Shown here in pieces: positions 23,184 through 31,583 of a stretch of 48,800 bases of DNA. The stretch lies in NCBI GenBank assembly GCA_024697425.1, contig JAILFT010000018.1, forward strand, positions 1 to 48,800, given 5' to 3'. The stretch is from Butyrivibrio sp. (GTDB lineage: Bacteria; Bacillota; Clostridia; Lachnospirales; Lachnospiraceae). Position 1 is the stretch's first letter. Each line of letters begins with the position of its first letter. Position numbers and translations under genes: made by a program. The notes beneath the pieces were generated by a model. The model saw nothing but the letters and a program-made list of their open reading frames with translations, searched no databases and was not told the DNA's origin.

Positions 23184-25874
23184 ATGGGCAGATATATAGA
23201 TGAGGTAAAAGAACTTGAGGCTCCGTTTTTGACTAATGAATATGACGGGGAAGGAGAAGCTTCTTTTGCCATTGAGGAGGGCAGCATACCTGTTATGATC
23301 TCAGCGCCTCACGCGGTGAATCATTTCAGAAACGGAAAGGTTAAGTTTGCCGATAGATACACCGGAGGAATTGCAAGATTTCTTCATAAGCTGACAGGCT
23401 GCCATGTGATCTATGCCTGCAAAAGCACAGGTTGCGATCCAAACTATGATGAGCCCGGAACCAACGAATATCAGGACATTCTGAAGGAATATCTTGAAAA
23501 GCATGATGTGAAACTGCTGATAGATATTCACGGGGCTTCAAAGGAGAGGGAATATGCTGCGGAGATGGGAACTGCTCCCTGCCAGGATCCAAAGCCGGGG
23601 ATTGTCTACGAGGAGGATCCGTCTCTTCATGAATATAAGTTTGCAGCCAACATAATAAAATGCCTTCTGGAAAGCGGCATCAGAAACTGCGAAACGGACA
23701 AAAAAGAAATCTGTAAAAACAAAATATTTGATGCAGGCGGTCAGAACACCGTTACAAAATTCATTTCGGAAAATACAGACACTTCCTGCGTGCAGCTTGA
23801 GATAAATGGCACGTACAGGGATCCCGGTAACAGGGCAATGTTTTCGGCGATGATCCGCAGCCTTGTCAATATCGTAATGCTCCTTGGAACTATAGATTAC
23901 GATGATAAGAGCGGCAATGACAATTGGGAAAAGAAGCTTTTATCCTGCAAAAGAGCTTTTACAAAAGGCAGGAGCGGAAGAGGTAAGAGGAATTACTTTA
24001 AGGTATTTCCCGGAACTTCTGATGTTGTTCTTTGCGTTAATAACAAAGAGTCCGGGAACAGATCAAAAGAATATAAGAACCTGCAGAAGATGGTCAGAAA
24101 GCTTTCTGCCAAAATGGGATGCAGCGCTCTGGTTGTTTCAAAGGCTGCAGATACCGATGCTAAAAAGAAAGCAATGGAAAGGGACTACTATGCCCTTACC
24201 TGTGCAAATGCTGTAAATACAGTAATAGAGCTGGAAACAGATCCCGCCTCAGAGGAAGGGATAAAGATAAAAGCCCATGGGGAGGACAAAGACTTCCTTG
24301 ATAAGCTGGTTCTTTTTACTGAAGAATATGTGTATGGCAGGAAAGAAAAGGTTACCGGGGAAGATGTTCTTGAGGCTGCCGGAAAAATCATAAGTCTTCT
24401 TGATACCATGGATCCCATGGCGGATTGCTGCGACGTATACAGGCTTTGGCAGGCCAGCTCCAAGTCACATATACCGCAGGATAAAATTGAGTTTCCGGGA
24501 AATGGAGAGACTGCTTTTAAAGTCAATGACCTTGTACATGTATGTTCTCCGGAAGGAGTGCATCAGACAGCCAGGGTCAATGCTGTAAATAAGGTCACCT
24601 TATCGGAACTTAACAGCTTCCTAGGTGATTCTGCACCTTGCTCCAATTCGGATTACGTGATCCTCACTAACCGCCTTATTGAGCTGCTCTTTGGAAGGGA
24701 GTGGATCGAGAGGCAGGAAGAAGAGCCGGGTCTTAGGGGAGCGCCGGTAATAGTTTATGAAAACCACACTGACCGCTATGAGATAGGGGTTCCTAAGGCG
24801 GATCAGGTTAACAGCATTGCTCTTTCCACAGCTCTTTTTAAGGCTAAGAGGCAGTCGTCTGATAAGTACGAATATCAGCTTATAAACAGATACTCTGATT
24901 CCAGAATCCATATAGATGTGGAAAACGCAGATTATAAGGACAACGGAAGAGTCAAGAGCAATGACGGCACACCCAACGCCAGAAGAGTCATGATGCCCAG
25001 ATATTATAGGCTGATGATGGGCTATCTTGAAAAGCCCCTGAAGACCTTAAGGGCAGAGGAATACAGAAATATTCTTTCGAAACTGGCGGAAATACCCAAG
25101 AAGGAAGACGGCTCAGGTGATCTGGAGCCTGATATCACGAAAGAAGATTTTGACAGATGCTACAGTAAGATCCCGGGACAGGCCTATTATCAGCTGATTT
25201 ATCCGGGAGAGTCCGCGTCCCCTGAGGAAAAGGCTCTTTATGAGGAATCCTGTGGCAGGGTTATAAAGTATCTTGAAAGTCTTGGGGCCTACAGCATGGT
25301 GGACATGATAAGAGTCCCCAAAAAGAAACCGGCCAAAAAGAAGCTAAGGGAAAGGCTTCGCGATTTCAGAAACAGGGTCTGGGTGAAAATCCTCAAGATT
25401 ACCATCGGAAGAGCTGAATATATCCTTAAGACCAGCTGGGCCGGAGATACCGATGACAAGAACAGTGTTGCAAGACTTAACGGCAACATGATGAGTCTTT
25501 TGGGCGTATCTGAGAATGATAAGATCTTAATCCGCTTCGGGGATAACACCATTACTTTGAGAGTTCTTGAAAAGGATGAGCTTTCCGATTATGAGATTGG
25601 AATTCCTTCTTCCGGAAGGCGGGCCCTTAAGATGAACAGTATCAACGATATTGTCATCGTACACAGGGATATGGTACACACCTTCAAACGGCACTCCCAG
25701 GAGCAGACAATAGCTATCTTAGGTACAGTCCTTGCAGTGGCGCAGGTACTCACGGCCTTTGAGATATTCACAAATTCCGTTGCCGGAATAATCTGCGGCG
25801 TTGTGATCTGCATTCTGGCCATCATACTGATCCTGTATCTGGCCCTGAGTGAAGAGAGAGTAAAGGTGAAATAA
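23184..25874 (+). CDS. Membrane-anchored N-formylglutamate-amidohydrolase-like protein, 896 aa
   Basis: A large protein I cannot fully identify. Residues about 35-235 resemble the N-formylglutamate amidohydrolase/zinc carboxypeptidase-like fold: His43 and His47 in SAPHAVNH, Asp57 in ADRYTGG, His116 in LLIDIHGA and Glu206 in QLEINGTYRDP are candidate metal and catalytic residues. Then comes a long middle region without recognised domains. A segment near 770-835 (ARLNGNMMSLLGVSENDKI, EIGIPSSGRRAL, DIVIVHRDM) resembles a Cdc48-N/double-psi barrel; a related EIGVP stretch occurs near 535. Two hydrophobic helices near the C-terminus (about 842-862 and 867-888) anchor it, leaving a short basic tail. 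No signal peptide, so the bulk is probably cytoplasmic. It heads an operon with two amide ligases, suggesting hydrolysis of the product or a precursor. RBS AAGGAAGG. Confidence 0.6.
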   Translation: MGRYIDEVKELEAPFLTNEYDGEGEASFAIEEGSIPVMISAPHAVNHFRNGKVKFADRYTGGIARFLHKLTGCHVIYACKSTGCDPNYDEPGTNEYQDILKEYLEKHDVKLLIDIHGASKEREYAAEMGTAPCQDPKPGIVYEEDPSLHEYKFAANIIKCLLESGIRNCETDKKEICKNKIFDAGGQNTVTKFISENTDTSCVQLEINGTYRDPGNRAMFSAMIRSLVNIVMLLGTIDYDDKSGNDNWEKKLLSCKRAFTKGRSGRGKRNYFKVFPGTSDVVLCVNNKESGNRSKEYKNLQKMVRKLSAKMGCSALVVSKAADTDAKKKAMERDYYALTCANAVNTVIELETDPASEEGIKIKAHGEDKDFLDKLVLFTEEYVYGRKEKVTGEDVLEAAGKIISLLDTMDPMADCCDVYRLWQASSKSHIPQDKIEFPGNGETAFKVNDLVHVCSPEGVHQTARVNAVNKVTLSELNSFLGDSAPCSNSDYVILTNRLIELLFGREWIERQEEEPGLRGAPVIVYENHTDRYEIGVPKADQVNSIALSTALFKAKRQSSDKYEYQLINRYSDSRIHIDVENADYKDNGRVKSNDGTPNARRVMMPRYYRLMMGYLEKPLKTLRAEEYRNILSKLAEIPKKEDGSGDLEPDITKEDFDRCYSKIPGQAYYQLIYPGESASPEEKALYEESCGRVIKYLESLGAYSMVDMIRVPKKKPAKKKLRERLRDFRNRVWVKILKITIGRAEYILKTSWAGDTDDKNSVARLNGNMMSLLGVSENDKILIRFGDNTITLRVLEKDELSDYEIGIPSSGRRALKMNSINDIVIVHRDMVHTFKRHSQEQTIAILGTVLAVAQVLTAFEIFTNSVAGIICGVVICILAIILILYLALSEERVKVK

Positions 25875-25876
25875 CA

Positions 25877-26746
25877 ATGGGACTTAGCGGATATCTGATA
25901 GAAAAATACAATAATATGACCGGGGCGTACACCTGCAACAGACTGGTGGAGGAAGCGGGAAAGCTTGGGATCGATCTTAAAATCATCGGAGTCCATGATA
26001 CAACGGTGACTCCTGATGGAATATTTAACCATGGGCAGCTCCTGGAAAAAAGAGATTTCGTAATTAACCGATACAAGTGGGGAAAGCTCAAGGACAGGAT
26101 CAACGAGCTTGGAGAACGAAGCTATAATAATATTCACTCCTTTAACAGGTATATCAACAAGTATCAACAGCTAAGAGATATCAAATCCCTTGATTTCCTT
26201 GTTCCGAAGTATGTTCTTGGGACAGCTCTTTTGCCCTATGAGGAAGTGATTAAGGCAGTGGGAACGCCCTTTGTGGCTAAGGGGCTTGAGAGCTCCATGG
26301 GAGAGCAGATTTCCCTGGTGGAATCTTCAGAGGATTATCGCAGACTCCTTGATACCTATGGCCCGGAAAAAGAGCTTTTGTTTGAAGAATACATTTCCAC
26401 AAGCTACGGACGTGATATGAGGATATTCAGCCTTCGGGGGAAAGTCATTGCCGGTATGGTAAGAAAGTCACAGGGAGATTTCAGAGCCAATGTGGCCCTT
26501 GGGGCATCGGTGGAACCCTTAACGATCACACCTGCCATAGAAATGATCGCGTACGCTATATATATATACAGCTGTGTTGATTTTGTTGGGATAGATCTTT
26601 TATTCGGAGAGGATAAGCCCTATTTTTGCGAGATTAATGTAATGCCGGGACTTGAGGGGATTGAAGCGTCTTCAGGCAAAAACATTGCGGGAATGATAAT
26701 GGAGACTATCAAAGGGGACTTTGAGAATGAACAGACAGGAAGCTGA
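25877..26746 (+). CDS. RimK-type ATP-grasp ligase
   Basis: An ATP-grasp carboxylate-amine ligase of 289 residues. The N-terminal part is a pre-ATP-grasp domain; the nucleotide-binding half has FVAKGLESSMGEQISLV, LFEEYISTSYGRDMRIF and the metal-binding VGIDLLFGEDKP...CEINVMPG with the usual Glu and Asn. FRANVALGASVEP is the RimK-like R-x-N pattern. RimK-family enzymes add amino acids, often glutamate, to proteins or cofactors (S6 tail, F420, methanopterin). The acceptor here is unknown. It starts 2 bp after the hydrolase-like gene and overlaps the FolC-like ligase by 20 bp, implying coupled translation. ATP-grasp plus Mur-type ligase in tandem resembles, as separate proteins, the two catalytic halves of cyanophycin synthetase. 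Confidence 0.82.
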   Translation: MGLSGYLIEKYNNMTGAYTCNRLVEEAGKLGIDLKIIGVHDTTVTPDGIFNHGQLLEKRDFVINRYKWGKLKDRINELGERSYNNIHSFNRYINKYQQLRDIKSLDFLVPKYVLGTALLPYEEVIKAVGTPFVAKGLESSMGEQISLVESSEDYRRLLDTYGPEKELLFEEYISTSYGRDMRIFSLRGKVIAGMVRKSQGDFRANVALGASVEPLTITPAIEMIAYAIYIYSCVDFVGIDLLFGEDKPYFCEINVMPGLEGIEASSGKNIAGMIMETIKGDFENEQTGS

Positions 26747-28028
26747 GGACTACGTTTACAGCTCATATATGAAGGCTGAAAAACACTGGGACTATAACGC
26801 CAAAGACTCAGTCAAAAGAAGACCGGATCTGACTTATGAAATTCTTAGAAATAAGTCAGAGACTCCATCTGTTATGGTGACAGGGAGTAAGGGAAAGGGC
26901 TCTGTTGCCAACATGATTTCCTGCCTGCTTCAGGCCCGGTATAAAGTTGGACTTATGACAAGCCCTCATATAACTGATTTTAACGACAGGTTCAGGATTG
27001 ACGGCCAAAAGATCAGTGATGAGGACTTTGCAAAATATATGACTTTGATAAAGCCTGAAATTGACGAGATAGAAAAGGGCCTTCCGGAAGATGTATGTAT
27101 AAGTCCCATTGGAATACAGGCGGATCTTTCGCTGACTTATTTTAATGATAAGGGAACGGATTTTAATGTCATTGAATGCGGCAAGGGTGCTGAGTTTGAC
27201 GATGCCAATAATATAAGACATGAATATGCAGTGATAAACAGTATCTTTTTGGAGCACACAAGAGAACTTGGAGAGACCCTTGAAAAGATAGCGAAGGACA
27301 AGTCCCATGTTATTACCGGGGAACAGAAATATGTTTATGTTGCTCCTCAAAAGCCCGAGGCCATGAAGGTGATAAGGGAAAGGGCAGACAGTCTTGGAAC
27401 AGCGCTTAAGGAATACGGTAAGGATTTTTGGGCAGATAATATCAGCTATTCCCGGGGCGGGATGACATTTGATGTGACTGTGGGAGAGAGGTCTTTTTGC
27501 GATATTACAATACCGCTTCTTGGAGAACACCAGGCGAGAAACTGTGCACTGGCCTTGGCAGCTGCGGCAGATATCCTTGGTGACCTTGATGAAGAAACGG
27601 CAAGAAGGCAGCTTAAAAAGCTTGATTATCCCGGAAGGATGGAAGTTATATCACGCAACCCCTTTACGATCCTTGATGCCTGTATCAACTCCGCCAGCTG
27701 TCAGAATGTAATTGATGTACTTGGAAATTACGGCATAGACAAGGCTACCATGATCATTGGAATTCCCGATGACAAGGACTATGCGGGGGTGGCTAAGATG
27801 ATGCAGCCGGTGGCAGATACTGTTATTATCACAAAGTCCGGAAATCCTCACTACGTATTCAGTCCCGCCATGCAGTGCGAAGAACTGGGAAACGAGGGGA
27901 TAAAAGCTGTTCCAACAGAATCTGTTAAAGAAGCCATCGAAAAGGCGAAGGCTATAGGAATGCCCACAGTAATTCTGGGGACAACCTCGGTTGTTTCCGA
28001 AGTGACAAAGCTTAAAGCATTTATATGA
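26727..28028 (+). CDS. FolC/Mur-ligase family amide ligase
   Basis: A 433-residue ATP-dependent ligase of the Mur/folylpolyglutamate synthase superfamily. The P-loop is GSKGKGS at 53-59, instead of the usual GTNGKGS; next, KVGLMTSPHITDFNDRFRIDG follows FolC closely (the shared core being TSPH and FN.R.RI). The FolC segment GLGGRLDATN is replaced by GKGAEFDDANN, and the Asp-His-Thr of GLDHT by FLEHTRELG, so the substrate may differ. The C-terminal domain has GRMEVISR and ILDACINSASCQNV, where FolC has DGAHNP. It is therefore a divergent paralogue. ATG 26727 is used (AGGGG upstream), with TTG 26721 as an alternative. Co-transcribed with the ATP-grasp ligase; convergent with folate-transporter gene folT, a possible pointer to folate-like substrates. 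Confidence 0.8.
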   Translation: MNRQEAEDYVYSSYMKAEKHWDYNAKDSVKRRPDLTYEILRNKSETPSVMVTGSKGKGSVANMISCLLQARYKVGLMTSPHITDFNDRFRIDGQKISDEDFAKYMTLIKPEIDEIEKGLPEDVCISPIGIQADLSLTYFNDKGTDFNVIECGKGAEFDDANNIRHEYAVINSIFLEHTRELGETLEKIAKDKSHVITGEQKYVYVAPQKPEAMKVIRERADSLGTALKEYGKDFWADNISYSRGGMTFDVTVGERSFCDITIPLLGEHQARNCALALAAAADILGDLDEETARRQLKKLDYPGRMEVISRNPFTILDACINSASCQNVIDVLGNYGIDKATMIIGIPDDKDYAGVAKMMQPVADTVIITKSGNPHYVFSPAMQCEELGNEGIKAVPTESVKEAIEKAKAIGMPTVILGTTSVVSEVTKLKAFI

Positions 28029-28069
28029 TCACATAATCAATCACATGATCACAGGTATGTAGAAAAAAG

Positions 28070-28109
28070 AAAGAGCCATGTACCACAGGGAATGATACAT
28101 GGCTCTTTT
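28070..28109. terminator. Bidirectional terminator between FolC-like gene and folT
   Basis: AAAGAGCCATGTA (28070-28082) pairs perfectly with TACATGGCTCTTT (28096-28108). The A-run AAAAAAGAAA on the left and TTTTATC on the right make it work for both convergent transcripts. Confidence 0.9.
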
Positions 28110-28127
28110 ATCGTTATTTACCAATAT

Positions 28128-28694
28128 TTACTTTGCATCGAAGTGGGGCTTAACTACCTTGCTGACAACCTTCAGCACTGCATACATGATGAAGCAGTCG
28201 ATGGGAAGCATCACGGCGTTGGAAATGATCCTTCCGGGAAGGATAGCTGCGATGGCCTGACCATAAAGAAGATTGAGCCAGAGAGTGTTGAGAACAAGGT
28301 TACAGATGATCTTCTGAACAACCTGAGAGATGATTACATTCTTAACACTTAAGGGCTTGTTGTAGAGGAAGAATCCAAAGATCACAGCTCCAAGCATGGC
28401 GGTGATGGTAAAGCCGGGGAAGTAATTGCCGTCCCCTGAGGCAAACCATTTGATAACATCCATGGCTCCTCCAAAGATAGCGCCGATCCAGGGTCCGAAG
28501 AGATAATCAACTATCTGGTTGGGGAGATTTGAAAAGCCGATCCTGATGAACTGACCGATCTTAATGGTGGCAACATAGCCCAAGATGACAGCCAGAGCGC
28601 CCATCATTCCGCAGAAGGTCAGAACCTTGGTCTCTTTAAGCCTTGAAAGAGAAGATACGTTGGATTTCTGGTACAAAGAATTGTTATTAGACAT
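28128..28694 (-). CDS. folT: Folate ECF transporter substrate-binding protein FolT
   Basis: S-component of an energy-coupling-factor importer for folate, 188 residues with about five to six membrane helices. KETKVLTFCGMMGALAVILGY, IRIGFSNLPNQIVDYLFGPWIGAIFGG and FFPGFTITAMLGAVIFGFFLY-like blocks match the folate family of S-components (longest strictly conserved core being FSNLPNQ). It needs shared ECF ATPases and EcfT encoded elsewhere. The identification is supported by the tetrahydrofolate riboswitch in its leader. AAAGGAGGTG precedes the start. It converges with the FolC-like gene. Confidence 0.93.
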   Translation of the reverse strand: MSNNNSLYQKSNVSSLSRLKETKVLTFCGMMGALAVILGYVATIKIGQFIRIGFSNLPNQIVDYLFGPWIGAIFGGAMDVIKWFASGDGNYFPGFTITAMLGAVIFGFFLYNKPLSVKNVIISQVVQKIICNLVLNTLWLNLLYGQAIAAILPGRIISNAVMLPIDCFIMYAVLKVVSKVVKPHFDAK

Positions 28695-28701
28695 AAAAAC
28701 A

Positions 28702-28734
28702 CCTCCTTTGCAGTTCCTTTAACCACATCGGAGG
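28702..28734 (-). promoter_or_regulatory. folT ribosome binding site and possible anti-Shine-Dalgarno
   Basis: The folT Shine-Dalgarno GGAGG (minus strand, plus coordinates 28702-28706) can pair with CCTCC (28730-28734) between it and the riboswitch. The CCTCC overlaps an alternative hairpin CATCG/CGATG that reaches back toward the aptamer. This would allow translational control by folate. Only 5 bp, so tentative. Confidence 0.35.
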
Positions 28735-28751
28735 ACACACTCACAGTCGAT

Positions 28752-28851
28752 GCAGCAGCGGGATGCGACACTAAAACCGCGGGAAAAGACCCTTCGTCCC
28801 AGTGACAACTCCCTGTTCACCGGGCACTTAACGCTTTAACGTCTACTCTGC
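28752..28851 (-). ncRNA. Tetrahydrofolate (THF) riboswitch
   Basis: Read on the minus strand, the folT leader shows the conserved THF aptamer elements in order: AGAGTAGA, GCGTTAAGTG, GGTGAACAGGGAGTTGTCAC (20 bases), GGGACGAAGG, CCGCGG and GCATCCCGCT near the 3' side. The outer helix joins the CAGAGTAG end to the CCCGCTGC end. Position before folT is the usual context. Ligand binding lowers expression of folate uptake in known examples. The recognition is from memory of the consensus; a covariance search would confirm it. Confidence 0.88.
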
Positions 28852-28873
28852 GTTTGTTATTTTTTACGAACCC

Positions 28874-28902
28874 ATAATACTTCATTTGTCCTTGTAATAC
28901 AA
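28874..28902 (-). promoter_or_regulatory. Candidate promoter of the folT transcript
   Basis: On the minus strand TTGTAT (28897-28902) and TATTAT (28874-28879, 5 of 6) have 17-bp spacing, putting the transcript start close to the first riboswitch bases. Confidence 0.45.
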
Positions 28903-28974
28903 GATATGTTTTTGTAAAATTGTGTAACAGGCTCTTTTGCGTATAAAAGCGAGTGTCTGTAAAGAGGAGTGGAT

Positions 28975-30666
28975 ATGAAAAGAAAATGTATGTTGTATTC
29001 TAAGAAGGCGCTTACAATGGCGCTTGTTTCTGCGCTTTGCGCTTCTGCAATTTCAGGATGCAGTTTCAAAAAGGAAGACAGTGAAGAAAACGCTGCTTCT
29101 TCAGTAGGGTCTACGCTTGCGGAGGCTCTTTTCCCTGAGACAAATGAGGAAAGTACCGAAAAAAGTGAAGAGAATTCAGAGGGACAGATCACTATTATAA
29201 ATCACAATATTCATTGCGTAAGCGATGGAGATGTGATCTGCACCGGCAAATATCCCGAGTTTTATTTCACGGATGAATTTTCTGCAAAATTCCCCAAGCT
29301 TCGTGATACTTTAGAGAGATATAACGCCAGCTGGAAAGAGGAAACTGAAGGAACGGTAAAAGCCTACGGGCACTTTAAGCTTATTGATAATTATGCTACC
29401 GACGGGGCTTATACTGTTGAGAAAACCGTAAACATTGTAAGAGTGGATGACAGGCTCTTTACCTTTTCGGTGTCTTATTATGATTATTCCGGCGGCGCTC
29501 ATCCCTTTCACAGTACAGAATATTATAACTTTGATCCTGTAACTGGAAACACTGTGCCTTTGACGGATGTGATAACCGCTAAACCCGGAGCTGAGACTTC
29601 ACAGATGTTCTGGCAAAGACTATACGATACATACCCCGAGTGCGAGGAGGAATTTAAGTCCTACGACATCGGATTTGACTATGAGACCAACGAAGAAATC
29701 GATACCTTTGAACAGAAACTTATTGAGGACAGGTTCAACTGGGCTGTTCTTCCGGACGGGCTTTGGATTTACTTTTCGCCCTACGATGTTGCTTCCTATG
29801 CAACAGGGTACCTTGAGATGAATTTCCCTGATTCCGAGTATCCTGGGCTGGTACTTGATGCATTTAAGATTGCGGAGAAATTTGATGCAGATAGGTATGT
29901 AAAATATGAGGAAGATCCCGAGATTACTGAGGTAGGGCCCGAGGAACCCGTATATGAAGGCTCTACAACCATAGCAAATCCCTTCTGGGAAGGCTTTACC
30001 AACTATAGCTACAGTAAAGAGAACCCTCAGTATGTTACCCTGGAAAAGACCAAGGAAGATAAGACAGACTGGATCGACATCTCTGTATGGTGTGATGATA
30101 ATAACATCCCCAGAAAAGAATTCCCCTATGAGGATGGAACTTACAGGTATGTTCCCGACGCACCTGTGGAATATGATTATATGTATACAGGATTGGAAAT
30201 CTATGACGCAGCAAGTTCCGAAAAACTCTATGATTTTGATCTCTATACTCTGGCAAACGGACCTGATGAGGAATCTGATAAGTACTCTGCAGAAACTCAG
30301 TATATCAGATGGGCAAGGCTTGTTGATGACATGCTGTACGTTGAGCTGAGCATGAACGGATATGCGTCGGAAGAGCCGGACTCAAGTTATATCGTAGGAA
30401 TAAATGCTGAATCCGGACAGCTTGCCTTCAGATCGGAGCCTCAGACTGCAAACGCTGAGAACTTTGAGGTCATAGATGACTGTATTATCTGCGGCTACGG
30501 ATTTACTGCGGAGCCTGATTATCTTTATATACTTGACAGGTACACAGGAGAGAGAATTGAAACAATTCCCGTAAACTCTGCGCCTGAATTCATCAAGGCA
30601 GTGGATGATACCCTCTATGTTGCATGCTACAATACAAGCTATGAATTTAAGATAAAGGAAAAATAA
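28975..30666 (+). CDS. DUF3298/RsiV-like lipoprotein
   Basis: A 563-residue surface lipoprotein. The signal peptide ends in SAISGC, lipidated Cys29. A Ser/Glu-rich linker reaches about residue 60. Residues about 65-310 resemble the DUF4163/DUF3298 pair of RsiV/PdaC-type proteins: YPEFYF, the diagnostic YYDYSGGAHPFHST, NFDPVTGNTVPLTDV and WTxxPDGLWIYFSPY-like sequence. RsiV is a lysozyme-binding anti-sigma factor, but no sigma factor is adjacent and the protein has no cytoplasmic part. The last 120 residues look like beta-propeller strands (GINAESGQLAFRS, ILDRYTGERIETIPV). Function unknown. ATG 28975 has AGAGGAG upstream. Its stop overlaps surE. Confidence 0.75.
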   Translation: MKRKCMLYSKKALTMALVSALCASAISGCSFKKEDSEENAASSVGSTLAEALFPETNEESTEKSEENSEGQITIINHNIHCVSDGDVICTGKYPEFYFTDEFSAKFPKLRDTLERYNASWKEETEGTVKAYGHFKLIDNYATDGAYTVEKTVNIVRVDDRLFTFSVSYYDYSGGAHPFHSTEYYNFDPVTGNTVPLTDVITAKPGAETSQMFWQRLYDTYPECEEEFKSYDIGFDYETNEEIDTFEQKLIEDRFNWAVLPDGLWIYFSPYDVASYATGYLEMNFPDSEYPGLVLDAFKIAEKFDADRYVKYEEDPEITEVGPEEPVYEGSTTIANPFWEGFTNYSYSKENPQYVTLEKTKEDKTDWIDISVWCDDNNIPRKEFPYEDGTYRYVPDAPVEYDYMYTGLEIYDAASSEKLYDFDLYTLANGPDEESDKYSAETQYIRWARLVDDMLYVELSMNGYASEEPDSSYIVGINAESGQLAFRSEPQTANAENFEVIDDCIICGYGFTAEPDYLYILDRYTGERIETIPVNSAPEFIKAVDDTLYVACYNTSYEFKIKEK

Positions 30667-31385
30667 TGGGAAGACAGATTCTTATAACTAACGATGACGG
30701 CATAGATGCAGACGGAATAAGGCGGCTTGCCTATGCCGCAGGGAAATTCGGTGAGGTCTATGTTGTGGCTCCTCACGATCAGAGAAGCGCCGCATCTCAC
30801 AGCATTACTTTAAGAACGCCCTTTGAGATCCATCCCTATGATATGGGGATTCCCGGAGTGCACGGCTTTTCCTGTACAGGGACACCTGCTGACTGCATAA
30901 GAGTGGGCAAGCTCAATATAATGCCAAATCTTCCCGATGTGGTCCTGACGGGCATCAACTACGGCTACAATGTGGCTGCTGACATTCAGTATTCAGCAAC
31001 CCTGGGTGCTGCCTTCGAAGCGGAATTCCAGGGGATTCCTGCCATAGCTTTTTCAGAGCACTTCGGAGACGAACATGAAGTAACGGACAGATATCTTGTT
31101 GAAATTCTGGGAGAACTTATTGATAAGGAGTATGTTCCGGGGCAGGTGTGGAATGTGAATTTTCCGGGCTGCAGTCTTGCTGAGTGCAAGGGAATCCTGT
31201 GGGACAGGAAGGTTTCGAGGCTCTCCTTCTTTGATGACAGATATAAGGTTGAAGAAAAGCTTCCCAACGGAGGCATGCTGGTCAGCGTCGACGGAGTGTA
31301 CAATCCCAAGAAGGAAGATGGAACAGACTACGGTGCCATACTTTCAAATTACGTATCTGTGGGCATTGTCAGGAATATCAGCTGA
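30666..31385 (+). CDS. surE: 5'/3'-nucleotidase SurE
   Basis: Metal-dependent nucleoside monophosphate phosphatase of 239 residues. The metal site ILITNDDGIDADG (Asp10, Asp11) is at the N-terminus, followed by VVAPHDQRSAASHSIT, CTGTPADC, TGINYGYN and ATLGAAFEAEFQGIPAIAFS-type blocks. Start ATG overlaps the lipoprotein stop (TAATG), so the two are in one transcript. It releases nucleosides from nucleotides in the cytoplasm, but has no evident link to the nucleoside cassette 23 kb away. A hairpin ends the unit. Confidence 0.95.
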   Translation: MGRQILITNDDGIDADGIRRLAYAAGKFGEVYVVAPHDQRSAASHSITLRTPFEIHPYDMGIPGVHGFSCTGTPADCIRVGKLNIMPNLPDVVLTGINYGYNVAADIQYSATLGAAFEAEFQGIPAIAFSEHFGDEHEVTDRYLVEILGELIDKEYVPGQVWNVNFPGCSLAECKGILWDRKVSRLSFFDDRYKVEEKLPNGGMLVSVDGVYNPKKEDGTDYGAILSNYVSVGIVRNIS

Positions 31386-31450
31386 CCAAGATCAGATAAT
31401 TATAAGACGGTCAAAAATCTATAAAAAGTGGCTCAAATATTATAAATACA

Positions 31451-31504
31451 GTCGGAAACACCGATGATAGAATATCAATCGTGGGGGCTTTCCGGCTTAT
31501 TTTT
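31451..31504 (+). terminator. Terminator-like hairpin after surE
   Basis: GTCGGAAA (31451-31458) pairs with TTTCCGGC (31489-31496). Inside, CGATGATA and TATCAATCG form a second helix with one bulge, and TTATTTTTATG follows. It most likely ends the surE transcript. The inner structure is more elaborate than needed, so an element in the leader of the GH43 gene cannot be excluded. Confidence 0.65.
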
Positions 31505-31583
31505 ATGGGGATTTAAAGCCGTAAAAAGAGCTTCCTTACAAACAAAAAACTATTGAAAAAGTAAAGTAAAGGGGGAAGGAAAT

